Shown here: in pieces, positions 9,144 to 19,520 of the stretch
How the letters are laid out: every line of letters begins with the position of its first letter
Position numbering within the stretch: position 1 is the stretch's first letter
Assembly (NCBI GenBank): GCA_039105265.1
Contig: JAPFFF010000030.1
Span: forward strand, 558,001-622,000
Source of the DNA: Tritrichomonas musculus
Lineage: Eukaryota > Parabasalia > Tritrichomonadida > Tritrichomonadidae
Direction of reading: 5' to 3'
Length of the DNA stretch: 64,000 bases
Position numbers and translations under genes: made by a program
The notes under the pieces: model-generated
What the model was told of the DNA's origin: nothing
What the model saw: only the letters and a program-made list of their open reading frames with translations
The model's database searches: none

Positions 9144-9481
9144 TTAATGGGTAAAAAAGTAGATTTCTATTTACAAATCTAAGTAGTAATAGTATGTGCG
9201 GAATGGCGGGTCGAATAATTTTTCCAGGTCTCCCAATACCAGGAACCAAGCTCAAAACCTCATTTTAAAAATTAACGAAAAAATTATCCACAGGGTTTAA
9301 ATTTTAATTAGCCTTCATAATCTGTTGTAGAACAAGGCCTGTCATAAAGCGCTAAACACTCATTTTAAAATTTATTTCAAAGTTAATTCGGGATTTAATT
9401 TTAAATAAGGGCTCCAGGATGATTCTGAGAACAAGTTATAAAATTTTAATTTAAGAATTTGTTTTTTTATCTTATTTAAAA
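9144..9481. other. Non-coding spacer between divergent genes, element A
   Basis: About 340 bases between the start of the 816-residue gene (minus) and the 151-residue gene (plus). It must contain both promoters. A T-rich stretch (TTTTTTTATCTTATTT) precedes the plus-strand ATG. The rest holds repeated TTTTAAAATT-like AT motifs. Nothing else is recognised. Confidence 0.5.
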
Positions 9482-9937
9482 ATGCAACAACGAATTAACC
9501 ACATCATCTCTGAATTGCTTATTTTGAAAACAGAATTCGAACAATTAAATAATATATCAAACGAAACACAAATTGAATCATCAATTGAATCCGAGCAAAG
9601 CTCGGCTGAGGCACGAAGTGCCGAATCATCAATTGAGCAACCAACTGAACAACCAATTGAATCACAAATTGAACAATCAACTGAACAATCAAATGAATTA
9701 AATCCTATACGAAGAAGAACAAATCGCCCATTTCCATTAAACAAATCCAAATTCCTTAATGATGAACAGAGAGACCAAGTTCTTCAATTTGCTTCTGACC
9801 ATAAAGAAACAATTATGAACCAACCAAGGTCTAATCGAATTCAATTCCTTCAGAATCTAATTCGTGAACAATTAAATATCAATTTATCGTTATATATGAC
9901 GGGAAAACTGATTCAAATAATCTCATCCAACAATTAA
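9482..9937 (+). CDS. Small conserved Polinton protein (SKFLND family), element A
   Basis: A 151-residue protein. The first half is low-complexity Glu/Gln/Ser. The C-terminal 65 residues (SKFLNDEQRDQVLQFA ... LIREQLNINLSLYMTGKLI) match the C-terminal part of the 135-residue protein at 49864-50271 in element C, so this domain is conserved between subfamilies. It is helical and may be a DNA-binding or adaptor domain. Two perfect mini-hairpins (9591-9605 and 9610-9622) are translated within the Ser/Glu stretch. Confidence 0.7.
   Translation: MQQRINHIISELLILKTEFEQLNNISNETQIESSIESEQSSAEARSAESSIEQPTEQPIESQIEQSTEQSNELNPIRRRTNRPFPLNKSKFLNDEQRDQVLQFASDHKETIMNQPRSNRIQFLQNLIREQLNINLSLYMTGKLIQIISSNN
9591..9622. 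repeat. Mini-hairpin pair inside a coding frame
   Basis: CCGAGC-AAA-GCTCGG (9591-9605) is followed four bases later by GGCAC-GAA-GTGCC (9610-9622). Both are perfect, GC-rich and have three-base loops, within very AT-rich surroundings. They are read through as SEQSSAEARSAE. Confidence 0.85.
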
Positions 9938-9963
9938 GCTAAAAAAAATTTTTTTTATACTAT

Positions 9964-12216
9964 TTATGCCTTAAAGCATGCAAGTGTTTTATTATCTATT
10001 ATTGCAGTTATGATACCAACAGTCATACGTTTAATCTTTGATGTTATTGCAGTTTCACCACTGAGAATCTTCAATTTATTATCTTCATTATCAATAAATA
10101 CTTCATCCCCAATACCATAACAAGATGAATCATCAACTTTCAAAAGATAATCGCCATGGGAAGCAAATGTTATAGCATTATTTTTATCATCAATTCTAAC
10201 ACAAATACCAACATATTCTTTCCATGAACCAGTAGTTTTAACACTGCAAATACAATCAGTAGTATCATTCACAGTTGAAAGTACCCAAGTATCACCAACA
10301 TGTTTATAAACCTTACCGGTCATATATACTGGAGCTCCAATAACGAAATCATTAATAGAGTTCATTGATGACTCGATTGGGGAGTAATGAGTGATTGTTG
10401 TGTTTGATTGTGTACCGTAAATAGCAGCCTTGAATTTTGCTAAATATGCTGGTACCATGATTTGTCTTGAATATATTTGTCTAGCATCTAATAATTCTTG
10501 AGTAGTTGTCCAATTATATTCAGCCATTGGAACACTATATGTAAGTGGTCTTCCTGATGATAAATCAAGAATTTCTTCATAATACGCTGAATATTTGAAA
10601 TTATCAAAATATATAGTTCTTTGATATAATAATATTACTATGTTATGGGGATTTGCAGCTGTATCATAGAATAATATTCTTATTTCATTTCTTTCTGCAT
10701 AATTACCAACTATGTATTCCAGTTTAATTGCGTTATTTATAATTTTTAGATAATGAATTGATATATCAGCACCCTCCGTAAATGGACCGCAATCAATTGC
10801 ACATTTTTTTATTAGTTGTTCTTCTGTTATGACATTTGACTTCAAAGCATATTTATTATCACATTCTGATTTAGTTAAATATTCAGCTAAACATTCAGGT
10901 ATTTGACATTTAAATACAACTCCAGATAATATTAATGAAGCTAGATTAGTTATTGACTTCTCATTTTTTTCGAATATACCATATAATTCATTATAATAAA
11001 ATCTATCGAAATCAGTAGTTTTTAGTGAATCATTTATTAAATCAGCTGAAGTATAAACATTGTTTGTTAATAATTCATTTAATGAACTCTTCAATGCATA
11101 CTTACCTTCTGCAACTGTTTTCGTTTCATACTTATCTAATTCATAAGCCAATTCATCTTCATCAACAAACTTCTCATCAGCTTGTGCACTAGTATAATAT
11201 GGTGTCAAGTCAACAGGTTTTGGGATATCGCTCTTCAATGCATAAGTGTTCGACACATATCTAGCCGAATAAGCGTTTTTGTCTGTTGGTTCGATAGTTT
11301 TGGTTATTGAACATGATAATATTTCTGGTGTATCACCAGTTCCTGGATTGATTAATTCATGGCTGTGATACAGTATCCAAAGACCAGAACTACTTCCGTC
11401 GATACGCAGTATCTGAGAGGGTTGATTATCATCATCGTCATTGTACGAATAGTCTGCGTGAAAATAATGGGCCGTATAGAAATTGTCTGATGATATAATA
11501 TCCAACCCATATTGCTCAATCAGTTCATGATATGTGTTGTAATCTAAATCAGGAATTGTATTATTGACGATTTCAAATTGAATTGTTGTTTGACCCTCAA
11601 TAATCTCTGGGATTTCGCCTTTCACTTGCTCAATAGCAAGGGTCATATCTGTTGTCAAAGCATAATTTGATAAATCAACTGGTTCTGGAATGTCTTCTTT
11701 TTTTGCATACAATGTCATATCTGGCAAGTCCTGAGTCTTCGCGTACTCACTTAAGTTCGTAAGTTTCGCATATGGTTCCAAAGCAGTTGTCAAAGCAGAT
11801 TCATTAACCAAATCTGTAGGTATTTCAGGTATGTCAGTTGATAATGCAAAATTGTTAACAACGTAATCACGTAATGTATTAACAGCGTTTTGAATTTCTT
11901 CACTACTAGCATACTTTAATAATTCTTTATTGAATTCCTCTGTTTTCAAATAATCGAATAAATCAGTTGTTTTTGCGTAAGACTGTAAGTCCTGCGCTTT
12001 AGCGTACTCGCTTAAGCTCGTAAGCTTTGCATACTCATCAAGATTCGTAAGCTTCGCATATGGTTTTAATAATTCTTTCAATTCCTCAGTATTCAAGCTT
12101 GACCCTAAATTATTTCCGTTATTGCATTGGCAGGAATATTTCTTAATATATTCTATTATCAATTCATCAATTGTATTAACTTTTTTTATATTACCCGCTT
12201 GTTCTATCGTGAACAT
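9964..12216 (-). CDS. Fibre-like protein, element A
   Basis: About 750 residues from the ATG at 12216 (MFTIEQAG, matching the start of the element C homologue). The N-terminal third consists of short repeats of the YAKLTNLSEYAK and YALKSDIPKPVDL types, each a short beta turn plus helix, as in trimeric phage tail fibres. Blocks such as SAQADEKFVDEDELAYEL follow. The last 200 residues (SPIESSMNSINDFVIG ... YVGICVRIDD) match the C-terminus of the 1190-residue protein in C very closely. It is likely a trimeric surface or spike protein of the virus-like particle. The gene diverges from the next one and overlaps neither protein start. Confidence 0.75.
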   Translation of the reverse strand: MFTIEQAGNIKKVNTIDELIIEYIKKYSCQCNNGNNLGSSLNTEELKELLKPYAKLTNLDEYAKLTSLSEYAKAQDLQSYAKTTDLFDYLKTEEFNKELLKYASSEEIQNAVNTLRDYVVNNFALSTDIPEIPTDLVNESALTTALEPYAKLTNLSEYAKTQDLPDMTLYAKKEDIPEPVDLSNYALTTDMTLAIEQVKGEIPEIIEGQTTIQFEIVNNTIPDLDYNTYHELIEQYGLDIISSDNFYTAHYFHADYSYNDDDDNQPSQILRIDGSSSGLWILYHSHELINPGTGDTPEILSCSITKTIEPTDKNAYSARYVSNTYALKSDIPKPVDLTPYYTSAQADEKFVDEDELAYELDKYETKTVAEGKYALKSSLNELLTNNVYTSADLINDSLKTTDFDRFYYNELYGIFEKNEKSITNLASLILSGVVFKCQIPECLAEYLTKSECDNKYALKSNVITEEQLIKKCAIDCGPFTEGADISIHYLKIINNAIKLEYIVGNYAERNEIRILFYDTAANPHNIVILLYQRTIYFDNFKYSAYYEEILDLSSGRPLTYSVPMAEYNWTTTQELLDARQIYSRQIMVPAYLAKFKAAIYGTQSNTTITHYSPIESSMNSINDFVIGAPVYMTGKVYKHVGDTWVLSTVNDTTDCICSVKTTGSWKEYVGICVRIDDKNNAITFASHGDYLLKVDDSSCYGIGDEVFIDNEDNKLKILSGETAITSKIKRMTVGIITAIIDNKTLACFKA

Positions 12217-12230
12217 TTTGGGAATAATAA

Positions 12231-14711
12231 ATGATAACAAACATAAACGAAGATTTCATACTAAACGAAGTAAAAAAAGGGGACTATCAAGATATGCTCG
12301 TATTCATGTTCCAAAATAGTAAGTTAAAACAAATAACAACAATTATTGGTAATATTATTGAGTATCTTAAGAATCCTCGTAACTATGTCAAAGATGTAAA
12401 AACAAATTTAAAAGATATGCTTGATAAATATAACGCAAAGCCTAAAGGAAGTCAAAGACAAAAAAATGAATTAGCTAAAATACTTGATTCAAAAGCGAAT
12501 TACTTTATTGATTTAACCAACTATCTGAAAAATAAAGAAAAACCTGTTGCCATTCCACAAATTGAAGAGGAGGAGGAGCCCGATTTAGCAGACCATTATT
12601 TCAGAAATCGACTTAATAAAGACATTGAATCACTTAGTGATTTAGTTATACTTGATAGTAATCATATTAATGCTTTACAATTATTTTATCGTATTGCTGA
12701 TGACTCAGAAAAGTATTCAGTATTCAATAAAAAAGATACCGCACAGATTCAATCACTTGTCAAATCATTGACAAATAATATAGACTCACATAAAAACAAT
12801 GAGGTATCAGATAATATAAATAACCTAATGCAATTTGAGAATATTAGAAGGAAAACCAATATTGAAACAATGAAAAAGATAGCAGAAACTAATCAAGAAG
12901 GTCAACAATTATCAGATGCTTACAATAAATCTTCTACAATTGATGCTAATCAACTTAAGAAATTTGGCTTATTAAACGATGATTTTACTGCTGAAAACCT
13001 TTATGATTATTATAATCGAGCTATAAATCCCAAAGATGATTCTGACATCAGAGTAAAAAAACTTGTATTACAATTACATGATGCAATACGCGAAACAAAC
13101 ATATTTGAAGAAACAACTGAGCCTAAAAACAAAAAGAAGCTCAAACAATTAATAAAGTATATTAAAGAGAATGGTGACCGAGAAATATTATTTAACATGA
13201 ATAGTGATTCACAAAGTTCTGACGATAATAATGTTGATAATGAATATTTTTCCATTCCTAAATCAATGTCAAAGCCTGTATTTAAATCACCATCTAAAAA
13301 ACCTGTACTTAGTTCTGAAAACTACGAAGATTTATTTAATGTTGATATTGCATCACCAAAAGGTGTATCTCCAATCGATACTGATGAATTCAAAAGCAAT
13401 TATATGCAGTCTGTCCCAACTGGTAAACGTGCTGGAAAAACATTTGAAGCTTCACAAAAACGTTTAAATGACTTATTCATTTTCGAAAATAAACAAAGTA
13501 TTGATGTTAGTAAATTCCGAGGGGAATTATTTGATATTCTTATTAATGGTAATTATCGTATTAAATTCTCTCCAAAATGTGCTACAAGAGATGGCGCAGA
13601 AGCCTATTGTAAGAAGAAATTTGATAAAAATGGATATCCATTATATCGATTAATTCCTGCAAGGAGAGACACATTAGACCCTCTTGGTAATCCAATTTGT
13701 GACTTAAATGGCGACAAAGTAGAGGACATCGTTATTGTTGATACTCGTGGTAAACCTGTTATAATTAATGGATTCCGTCTTGTTAAAGCAGACCCTTATA
13801 AGAAATTATGGCAAACCGAACGCATTAAAAAGAAAGGTAAAATAGAACCATTTGAAGTATGGATGAAAAATCTTACTGGTACTACTAAAACATGGAATTA
13901 TAAACAAAAACAATGGGATGCTGGAAAAATCGATGTTAAATATGATGGAGATTTCATTAAAGCAGTTAATGCTTATCAGAAGGTTGGTTTATCTAAACCC
14001 AAAGTCAGCACCAAACTTAATGCAAGAGGATTATGGAGTTCAATCTTTTCAAAAATATGGCAATTAGCACTCTTTAATATGTTTGGAGGAGAAGTTGTAA
14101 TTGATGGAGAAAGTGTAAATTATCAATTTATGGAACCATTGAAGGGTATATTCAGTTACTTAAAAATATGTACCGCTGTATTTATTTTACAATATGAATT
14201 GCAAGTAATGAAATCACATGAATGCAATGATTGGAATGAATGGGTTAAATATAAAAAAGTACACTAGAAAGCAGTAAATTCTGAATTAGGTCTTAAGATT
14301 CAAGAAGATTATAATAATAATATGAAAGATGTTATCCCAATTGGCGGTGAAATAAATGGTGAAGCTGAAATATCAGAACGATTAGGAGAAATATTATCCC
14401 AAACAATTAAACTAATAGCTAAAGTTGGAATTGGATATACAGAAGAAAAGAAAGGACGATTTGTACAATTAGCACAGAAAATATTAGAAAATAAAGCAAC
14501 TAAAGAAGAAAAGAAACGATATCGAGAACAATTTGGTTCAAATATTGATAAACATATTAATTCGAAAGTTGGCGGAAATTACATTGAAGTTAAAAATTTG
14601 TATAAATCATTGTATGATGATTATCGTGACAAAACATATATTAAATCAAGAACTGATGAAAAACTAGCTAATGTTGAATCTGATGATGATGATTCTGAAG
14701 CTGAAGTATAA
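12231..14711 (+). CDS. Conserved unknown Polinton protein, element A (broken)
   Basis: This frame is the A copy of a gene also present in B (1-122 plus 20178-22505) and in C (37006-39510, minus). The N-terminal part is variable and charged. The core is strongly conserved among all three: FRGELFDILINGNYRIKF, CATRDGAEAYCKKKF, DPLGNPICDLNGDKVEDI, RGKPVIINGFRLVKADPYK, then LWSSIFSKIWQLA. The DLNGDKVEDI segment resembles a calcium-binding FG-GAP-like turn. The function is not known; conservation across subfamilies suggests a core structural or replication role. It sits between the fibre gene and the integrase block. Confidence 0.75.
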
Positions 14712-14729
14712 AAAAATATTTAATCTGTT

Positions 14730-15917
14730 TTATTTTTTTGGTAATCTGAAAGTTGATATATGTGTTTTTGGTTTGTTTTCTGACTTACTCTCATTAATCT
14801 TTGGTAAGTTTCCATTAGTTGCATTATTTGTTTCACTGGTTAAAGATGATTTTTTTGGCTCTGTATTAAAATTAAAATTAGTACCTGTTGGCATATTAAA
14901 TGTTGTGGGTTGAAAGTAATTCATTGGACTAAAGTTATTAGGATTTTGTTGTACAGAGCTTTGAGGTTTCATCCATGTATTTGAGGTCGCTACATTGCTG
15001 AAAATAGAGCTCGGTAATGTCTCAACACCTGGTTTCATTGTAGTCGTACTCTCATTTTCGGTAGAGCTTTGCTCGGTTTCTTTATCCAAATCCCGTAACA
15101 TAGATGGAACTGGAGGATTTATTTTTTTAGGTCTTATTTCATCATAATCATATTTATTATTGATATCGACATTACTTGTTTCATATTTACCATCATTATC
15201 ATTTTCTGAAATATCCATTAATGGTTCAAGGCTTTCAGGAGTTTCATTAAAATGGACTTTTAATAATGGACTTACATAATTAGATTTAAATACATTAATA
15301 ACAGGAAAATGGTAATGCCAATTTTGAAATTCATATTTAAATTTTTTTAAATCAGCTTCCTCATCCAAATTTCGTAATTCAACACGATTCCATTCATTCA
15401 TAAAAGTTTCAGGTTTGAAACAAAGAAATATGTGTAACGGAAGTGGTTTGATTTTTCTATTTACATCTCCTTCGGAATCTAATTCAAAACAGAAATTATT
15501 TGTTTCTTTAATAGCATATTTATATCCACAATCTTCCATTAATACAATATATGATTTATTTAGTTCATCAAACCATCTTTCAACAAATTTAATATCTGTA
15601 TTTCCAATTTTGGAACCAATTTCAATAGAAATGACAAATTTTCTTTTTAAATAAGGACGTTTATTATCTAAGATGTTCATTTTTGTATTCATATCAACTT
15701 TCTTAGGTAAATTTAACAATATATTATCACCTTCCATAAAAACAAATAAATCTTGATAATTACTACTCAAATAGAAGTAAACTTTCTTATCTTTTTTATC
15801 AATATATGAATATAATGTGTGAGTTCTATCTAGAATAATTGCATCCTTATCAATTAAATTAGATTCTTGTTCTGCTGTTAATACTTCTTTATTTTCATCC
15901 TTTGATTTACGTATCAT
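14730..15917 (-). CDS. Pro/Gln-rich hypothetical protein, element A
   Basis: A 395-residue protein. The N-terminal 220 residues look like a folded beta-rich domain (KKVYFYLSSNYQDLFVFM, FVISIEIGSKIGNTDIKF). The C-terminus is low-complexity with QPTTFNMPTGTNFNFN. It is the first gene of a minus-strand run with the small conserved protein and the integrase. It is about 90 percent like 22523-23686 in B. In C the same position is taken by a different Pro/Gln-rich protein (35766-36893). A mini-hairpin GAGC-TTT-GCTC (15064-15074) lies in the variable C-terminal part. Function unknown. Confidence 0.65.
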   Translation of the reverse strand: MIRKSKDENKEVLTAEQESNLIDKDAIILDRTHTLYSYIDKKDKKVYFYLSSNYQDLFVFMEGDNILLNLPKKVDMNTKMNILDNKRPYLKRKFVISIEIGSKIGNTDIKFVERWFDELNKSYIVLMEDCGYKYAIKETNNFCFELDSEGDVNRKIKPLPLHIFLCFKPETFMNEWNRVELRNLDEEADLKKFKYEFQNWHYHFPVINVFKSNYVSPLLKVHFNETPESLEPLMDISENDNDGKYETSNVDINNKYDYDEIRPKKINPPVPSMLRDLDKETEQSSTENESTTTMKPGVETLPSSIFSNVATSNTWMKPQSSVQQNPNNFSPMNYFQPTTFNMPTGTNFNFNTEPKKSSLTSETNNATNGNLPKINESKSENKPKTHISTFRLPKK

Positions 15918-15960
15918 TTTTCATTTGGAACAAAAATAATAAGGCCTAATTGGCTATTCA

Positions 15961-16014
15961 ACAACTACGTTGTCGCGAAGCGCCATGTCCAAAGGACTGC
16001 TGGGCATGAAATGC
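15961..16014. repeat. Mini-hairpin cluster, intergenic, element A
   Basis: Four perfect hairpins with three-base loops in 54 bases: ACAAC-TAC-GTTGT (15961-15973), CGC-GAA-GCG (15974-15982), GTCC-AAA-GGAC (15987-15997) and GCAT-GAA-ATGC (16004-16014). The homologous gap in B (23700-23820) has a different set although the flanking genes are nearly identical. Confidence 0.9.
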
Positions 16015-16042
16015 TTGGTGCCTGGCAAACAAAAAAACCTGT

Positions 16043-16420
16043 TTAAAAAATTAATAGGCAACTCATTACAAAAGCAGATGGTTCAATTAAGTTCCCATAT
16101 AAATCTGTGAACCAAATTTTAAAATTACGTTCATGACCAAGAAACTCATATTTACGATATTTGGTTTGACGTCTGTTTGCCAACATAATGAAACAATCAC
16201 AATAACCATCTTGTTGTACAATATCAGAGTGTACCATCAAATCACCAACAAGAGTATCCTTAACAATTGCTCCAACATACTGTACAACAATAAATTTCTT
16301 ATTTCGACTTGTAACGAATTCACTTGGAAGAACAAATTCAGAATCTTGTGTATGGAAATAACGTTTTGTAATTGGTTGCTTCATTGAGTAAACATCTTTT
16401 TTTATCTCATTTGTCAACAT
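16043..16420 (-). CDS. Small conserved Polinton protein (KRYFHT family), element A
   Basis: A 125-residue protein conserved in all three elements (23831-24166 in B, 35402-35752 in C), always directly after the integrase in the other reading frame or nearly so. Conserved wording: ITKRYFHTQ, FVVSRNKKFIVVQY-like, FIMLANRRQTKYRKYE, FKIWFTDLYGN and a hydrophobic end SCLLIF. It is beta-rich and without a membrane segment. Function unknown; strict linkage to the integrase and capsid genes suggests a particle or integration role. Confidence 0.7.
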   Translation of the reverse strand: MLTNEIKKDVYSMKQPITKRYFHTQDSEFVLPSEFVTSRNKKFIVVQYVGAIVKDTLVGDLMVHSDIVQQDGYCDCFIMLANRRQTKYRKYEFLGHERNFKIWFTDLYGNLIEPSAFVMSCLLIF

Positions 16421-16439
16421 TTTTCGGGACGAAAAAACT

Positions 16440-16475
16440 CGACTACGTCGTGCTTTGCCGAGCTCACTCGTGAGC
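16440..16475. repeat. Mini-hairpin pair near integrase 3' end, element A only
   Basis: CGAC-TAC-GTCG (16440-16450) and GCTCAC-TC-GTGAGC (16462-16475). The homologous junction in B (about 24160-24175) has no such insert: there the small conserved gene and integrase frame are directly adjacent. Confidence 0.8.
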
Positions 16476-17900
16476 GAGATTTAATATGAAATACTGTTTA
16501 TAATCATCGTTCAAGTCTTCAATAGAATCACAAACAAATTTCGTGTAAATTATTGGTACTTCAATTTCATTTTTTTCAACATCAGTTTGAGCTTTACGCC
16601 CTCGTTCAGGTTGTTCGTATGGAACTAGACCATCCTTTGTCTTATCAAATGTGAGATATGGATTTAACAATCTACATTTAACATTTCCGTTTTGATAACA
16701 AATGAACTCAGCTATTTCATTGAAAACTCTTCTCCTTTTTTCATGCTTTTTTTGAGTCTTACCTTTATCAAGATGTATCAAAATAATGTTTCCACGTTTG
16801 TAATTAAGCAAGCCTTTCAATTTCTGTTTTTCATTTATCTTTCTCAATTTCATTTTCATCATTCGAATATACCTCCATTCCAAATCAACATTATTTTGAA
16901 CATGAACTGGAGAATAATAAATCCATTTTGTTGGTGGAACTAAACCAGAACCTTGATATTCAGATAATTCATCTTCATTATAATCATAATTCCGAAATCT
17001 CAATGAATTGTGAGGAGTGTTATTATAGAAGTTCACCATTTGTCTCATGAGATTATAATCAGCAATTCTTCTTTCATCTAATCCGAAGGCATTTCTAAGA
17101 GTTCTAATTACAGAATCAACATTTTTATGAGCGAGAGCGTAAGTGGAAGAATTAATTACAAATTTGATTATATAATAATCATTTACCCCTTCTGTATTAT
17201 AATCAGCGTATGAACCATCATCTTCAGATATATATTCATTTATAGTCTTAAGAGTTTCAATATTATGGTCAACAACAATTTCATCAAAATATACCTTTTT
17301 CAAAACAGAATTACTATTATAAAAATTAATTAATTCATCAAGATTTGTTAATAATCTCTGTTCACCATCATCATATTTCAACATGATACATCGATTAGGA
17401 ATTTTATTGGGATCACTAATTCTTCCAGCAAGACTTATGAAAGCTTTTTCACCATCACATTTAATCGTTTTGAATTCAAATTTTGGATGCTTTTCAACTA
17501 TTTTTCGTAAGCCCTTTTCAACATCATCTCTTGATTTACTCTTAATTGGTTCAACAATCAGATATCGAGTATTCACATTTATCAAAACAAGGTAACCTTG
17601 TTCTTTTTCAATAGGCTGTTCAGGATTACTTAAATAATTCACAAACATTAAATCGGCTTCCCAACATCCTGGTTCATTTGAGAAATTTGGTTTTGACATT
17701 TTTTTGCATGCTTTGAGTTTGAAATCAGGTATGAAAGGTTCTGTTTTAATGTTATTCTTGAAAACAGGTTGCAAATCAGTTTCAACGTATTTGTATTTGG
17801 ATTTGAATGGGTATTTCAATAATGAAGGATATTCTTTATCATAAATTCTGAGAGATTTTGTTGATTTTTTTGGTTTCTCTGATTTTGACATTTGGTTCAT
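16464..17900 (-). CDS. INT: Retrovirus-like (rve) integrase, element A
   Basis: About 478 residues from the ATG at 17900 (MNQMSKSEKPKK). The integrase core shows the first acidic residue in CWEADLMFV, the second in TIKCDGEKAF, and the following conserved helix in DSVIRTLRNAFG with NNTPHNSLRFRN after it. The C-terminal region (GLLNYKRGNIILIHLDK) resembles the small beta domain of Polinton integrases. It inserts the element DNA and creates the short target duplications. It is nearly identical to B 24160-25560 outside a variable middle. TATTTTTTTG lies about 20 bases upstream of the ATG. Confidence 0.88.
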   Translation of the reverse strand: MNQMSKSEKPKKSTKSLRIYDKEYPSLLKYPFKSKYKYVETDLQPVFKNNIKTEPFIPDFKLKACKKMSKPNFSNEPGCWEADLMFVNYLSNPEQPIEKEQGYLVLINVNTRYLIVEPIKSKSRDDVEKGLRKIVEKHPKFEFKTIKCDGEKAFISLAGRISDPNKIPNRCIMLKYDDGEQRLLTNLDELINFYNSNSVLKKVYFDEIVVDHNIETLKTINEYISEDDGSYADYNTEGVNDYYIIKFVINSSTYALAHKNVDSVIRTLRNAFGLDERRIADYNLMRQMVNFYNNTPHNSLRFRNYDYNEDELSEYQGSGLVPPTKWIYYSPVHVQNNVDLEWRYIRMMKMKLRKINEKQKLKGLLNYKRGNIILIHLDKGKTQKKHEKRRRVFNEIAEFICYQNGNVKCRLLNPYLTFDKTKDGLVPYEQPERGRKAQTDVEKNEIEVPIIYTKFVCDSIEDLNDDYKQYFILNLAHE

Positions 17901-17953
17901 AATAAGACAATTCAGAAGCAAAAAAATATCCAGAATTAGTCTATTAAATTAGT

Positions 17954-18330
17954 TTACTGATTCACTTGTGAACCAGCTGGGGATTCATCATCAATATATT
18001 CTAAACCATTCAAACTTAATTTGAAATAGGTATCTCTTGTGAGCCATAATTGTGTTGGGGGTGGATGCACTGTACCTTCTTCGTTAACATTATAATATGT
18101 ATCATTTGGTCCTGTATATATTGGTTGACCATTTACTTGAACCTGAATGTTACCAAATCCACCATCCAAACAATCGTAGCAATATCCTGCTGAAGCACGT
18201 TCTGTTTGAATATTGAATGCAAAGCTAGAAGCATCACTTAAAGTATTTCGATATCGAACTCCATTTACATCATTCTTTGGCATAGTCATTGAATCTTCAA
18301 ATTCTTTGGTGCATTGAAGTGTGATTCACC
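17954..18330 (-). other. MCP: Part of major capsid gene, element A
   Basis: The reading frame here matches the capsid protein of C (about 33800-34145) and of B (25614-26085): TMPKNDVNGVRYRNTLSDAS, NIQTERASAGYCYD, GGFGNIQVQVNGQPIYTG, NVNEEGTVHPPP. It lies directly after the integrase, which is the order MCP then integrase seen in B and C. Only this part of the gene is recognised in A; the element is broken. Confidence 0.8.
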
Positions 18331-19099
18331 TGTTATTAATTGGTGTAATTCAGAATATACAAATTTAGACGATATCCCTTATACTGAAGAAGATGATAAT
18401 CCAGAAGAATATAGTTTATCGGTTTCAGCCTCTTATGAATTATGTAATCAATTCAGAGAAACATTGAAACCTATTTTCAAATTATTGGCCTTAAAGGTGG
18501 ATGAAATAGCCAATGAATTTGACAATAATGATTTTATTTCAAAAAGTGATTTGAAAAGAGACGATACAATTGACATTAATGGCAAATTAATTGATGGCAA
18601 AATACATTTAGAAGCTGAGGATACAATAAGTGAAGGAATTATCAAAGTCAGGATTATGATCATGAAAGTAAGCGAATATAATGATATAGACTATGAAGAG
18701 AATTATCCAATAATTCATATATCAAATGGAGAGATATCGAACTATGATGGCACAGAGAACTTTCCAACTGCATCTCTCCAAGACAAAACTATAATTATTG
18801 ATAACCCAAAGAGACATAGAATTAGTGCAATCAGCATCAAAGAGAACACAGCGATAAGAAGTATGAAATATTCTGTAAATGATATAGCATATATGAGTGA
18901 CATTGATGCGCTTAATAAAAAGATTGATCAAATAGAAGAAAACTCACATACAAATGATGAAAACATAGCAAAAATATTGAATACTTATCCTACTGTTGAT
19001 GAAACAAATGAGGCTTTAGATGTGCTCAAAGGCAGAATTGAGACATTAGAGGCTGAAAATACCACATTAAAGGCTACGATAGCCGCTTTTGAAGCTTGA
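18314..19099 (+). CDS. Fibre-like accessory protein, element A
   Basis: A 261-residue frame. The first two thirds are acidic with no recognised family. The last 50 residues (NTYPTVDETNEALDVLKGR, ENTTLKATIAAFEA) form a coiled coil that resembles the end of the frame at 19521-19931. Such trimeric coiled coils are typical of fibre shafts. It lies next to the right inverted repeat and overlaps the start of the capsid part on the other strand. It is probably a fibre-related cargo gene; its true start is uncertain. Confidence 0.45.
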   Translation: MKCDSPVINWCNSEYTNLDDIPYTEEDDNPEEYSLSVSASYELCNQFRETLKPIFKLLALKVDEIANEFDNNDFISKSDLKRDDTIDINGKLIDGKIHLEAEDTISEGIIKVRIMIMKVSEYNDIDYEENYPIIHISNGEISNYDGTENFPTASLQDKTIIIDNPKRHRISAISIKENTAIRSMKYSVNDIAYMSDIDALNKKIDQIEENSHTNDENIAKILNTYPTVDETNEALDVLKGRIETLEAENTTLKATIAAFEA

Positions 19100-19138
19100 A
19101 TTTATGCGCTTGAACCACATGAACCACCAACACCAACT

Positions 19139-19495
19139 TTGCCTGATTTCTATCAAGGGTTTACATATCGTGAAGTTGGTGAAGATGATTATTACACTAT
19201 TAGGGAAAGACAACAAGGAGTATTGTATTTTGATTTTAATTTTGCTATTATTAATGATGATACAGAATATGTTGGAGTATTTGAAGATTTCAATGAAGTC
19301 GTACACTATGTTAGGTTCAAATGGGATAAAGAGAATGATAAATGTATATATTATCTTGATGAACTAAATGGAAATACAGAACCTTTAACTCAAGATTCAG
19401 GTGATTATTGTAAAGTTCCAGATGAACTACAGGATTCATTTGATTCAACAATATATCATCGTGAAGCATATCTTGAAGTTTATTCAAAACCATAA
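19139..19495 (+). CDS. Hypothetical protein, element A
   Basis: A 118-residue acidic frame, rich in Asp, Glu and Tyr (GFTYREVGEDDYYTIRER). No family was recognised. It lies between two fibre-like frames and may be a head or receptor-binding part of the same kind of protein, but this rests on position only. Confidence 0.4.
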   Translation: MPDFYQGFTYREVGEDDYYTIRERQQGVLYFDFNFAIINDDTEYVGVFEDFNEVVHYVRFKWDKENDKCIYYLDELNGNTEPLTQDSGDYCKVPDELQDSFDSTIYHREAYLEVYSKP

Positions 19496-19520
19496 ATGTT
19501 AGCTAATTCTATTTATTTTT

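Noticed and set aside
3990-9240. Direct repeat AAGTAGTA-ATGTATGTGCG (about 3987 and 9181) as ends of a module inside A
   Set aside because: About 19 of 24 bases agree and no inverted tips or duplication accompany it; too weak to define an insertion.
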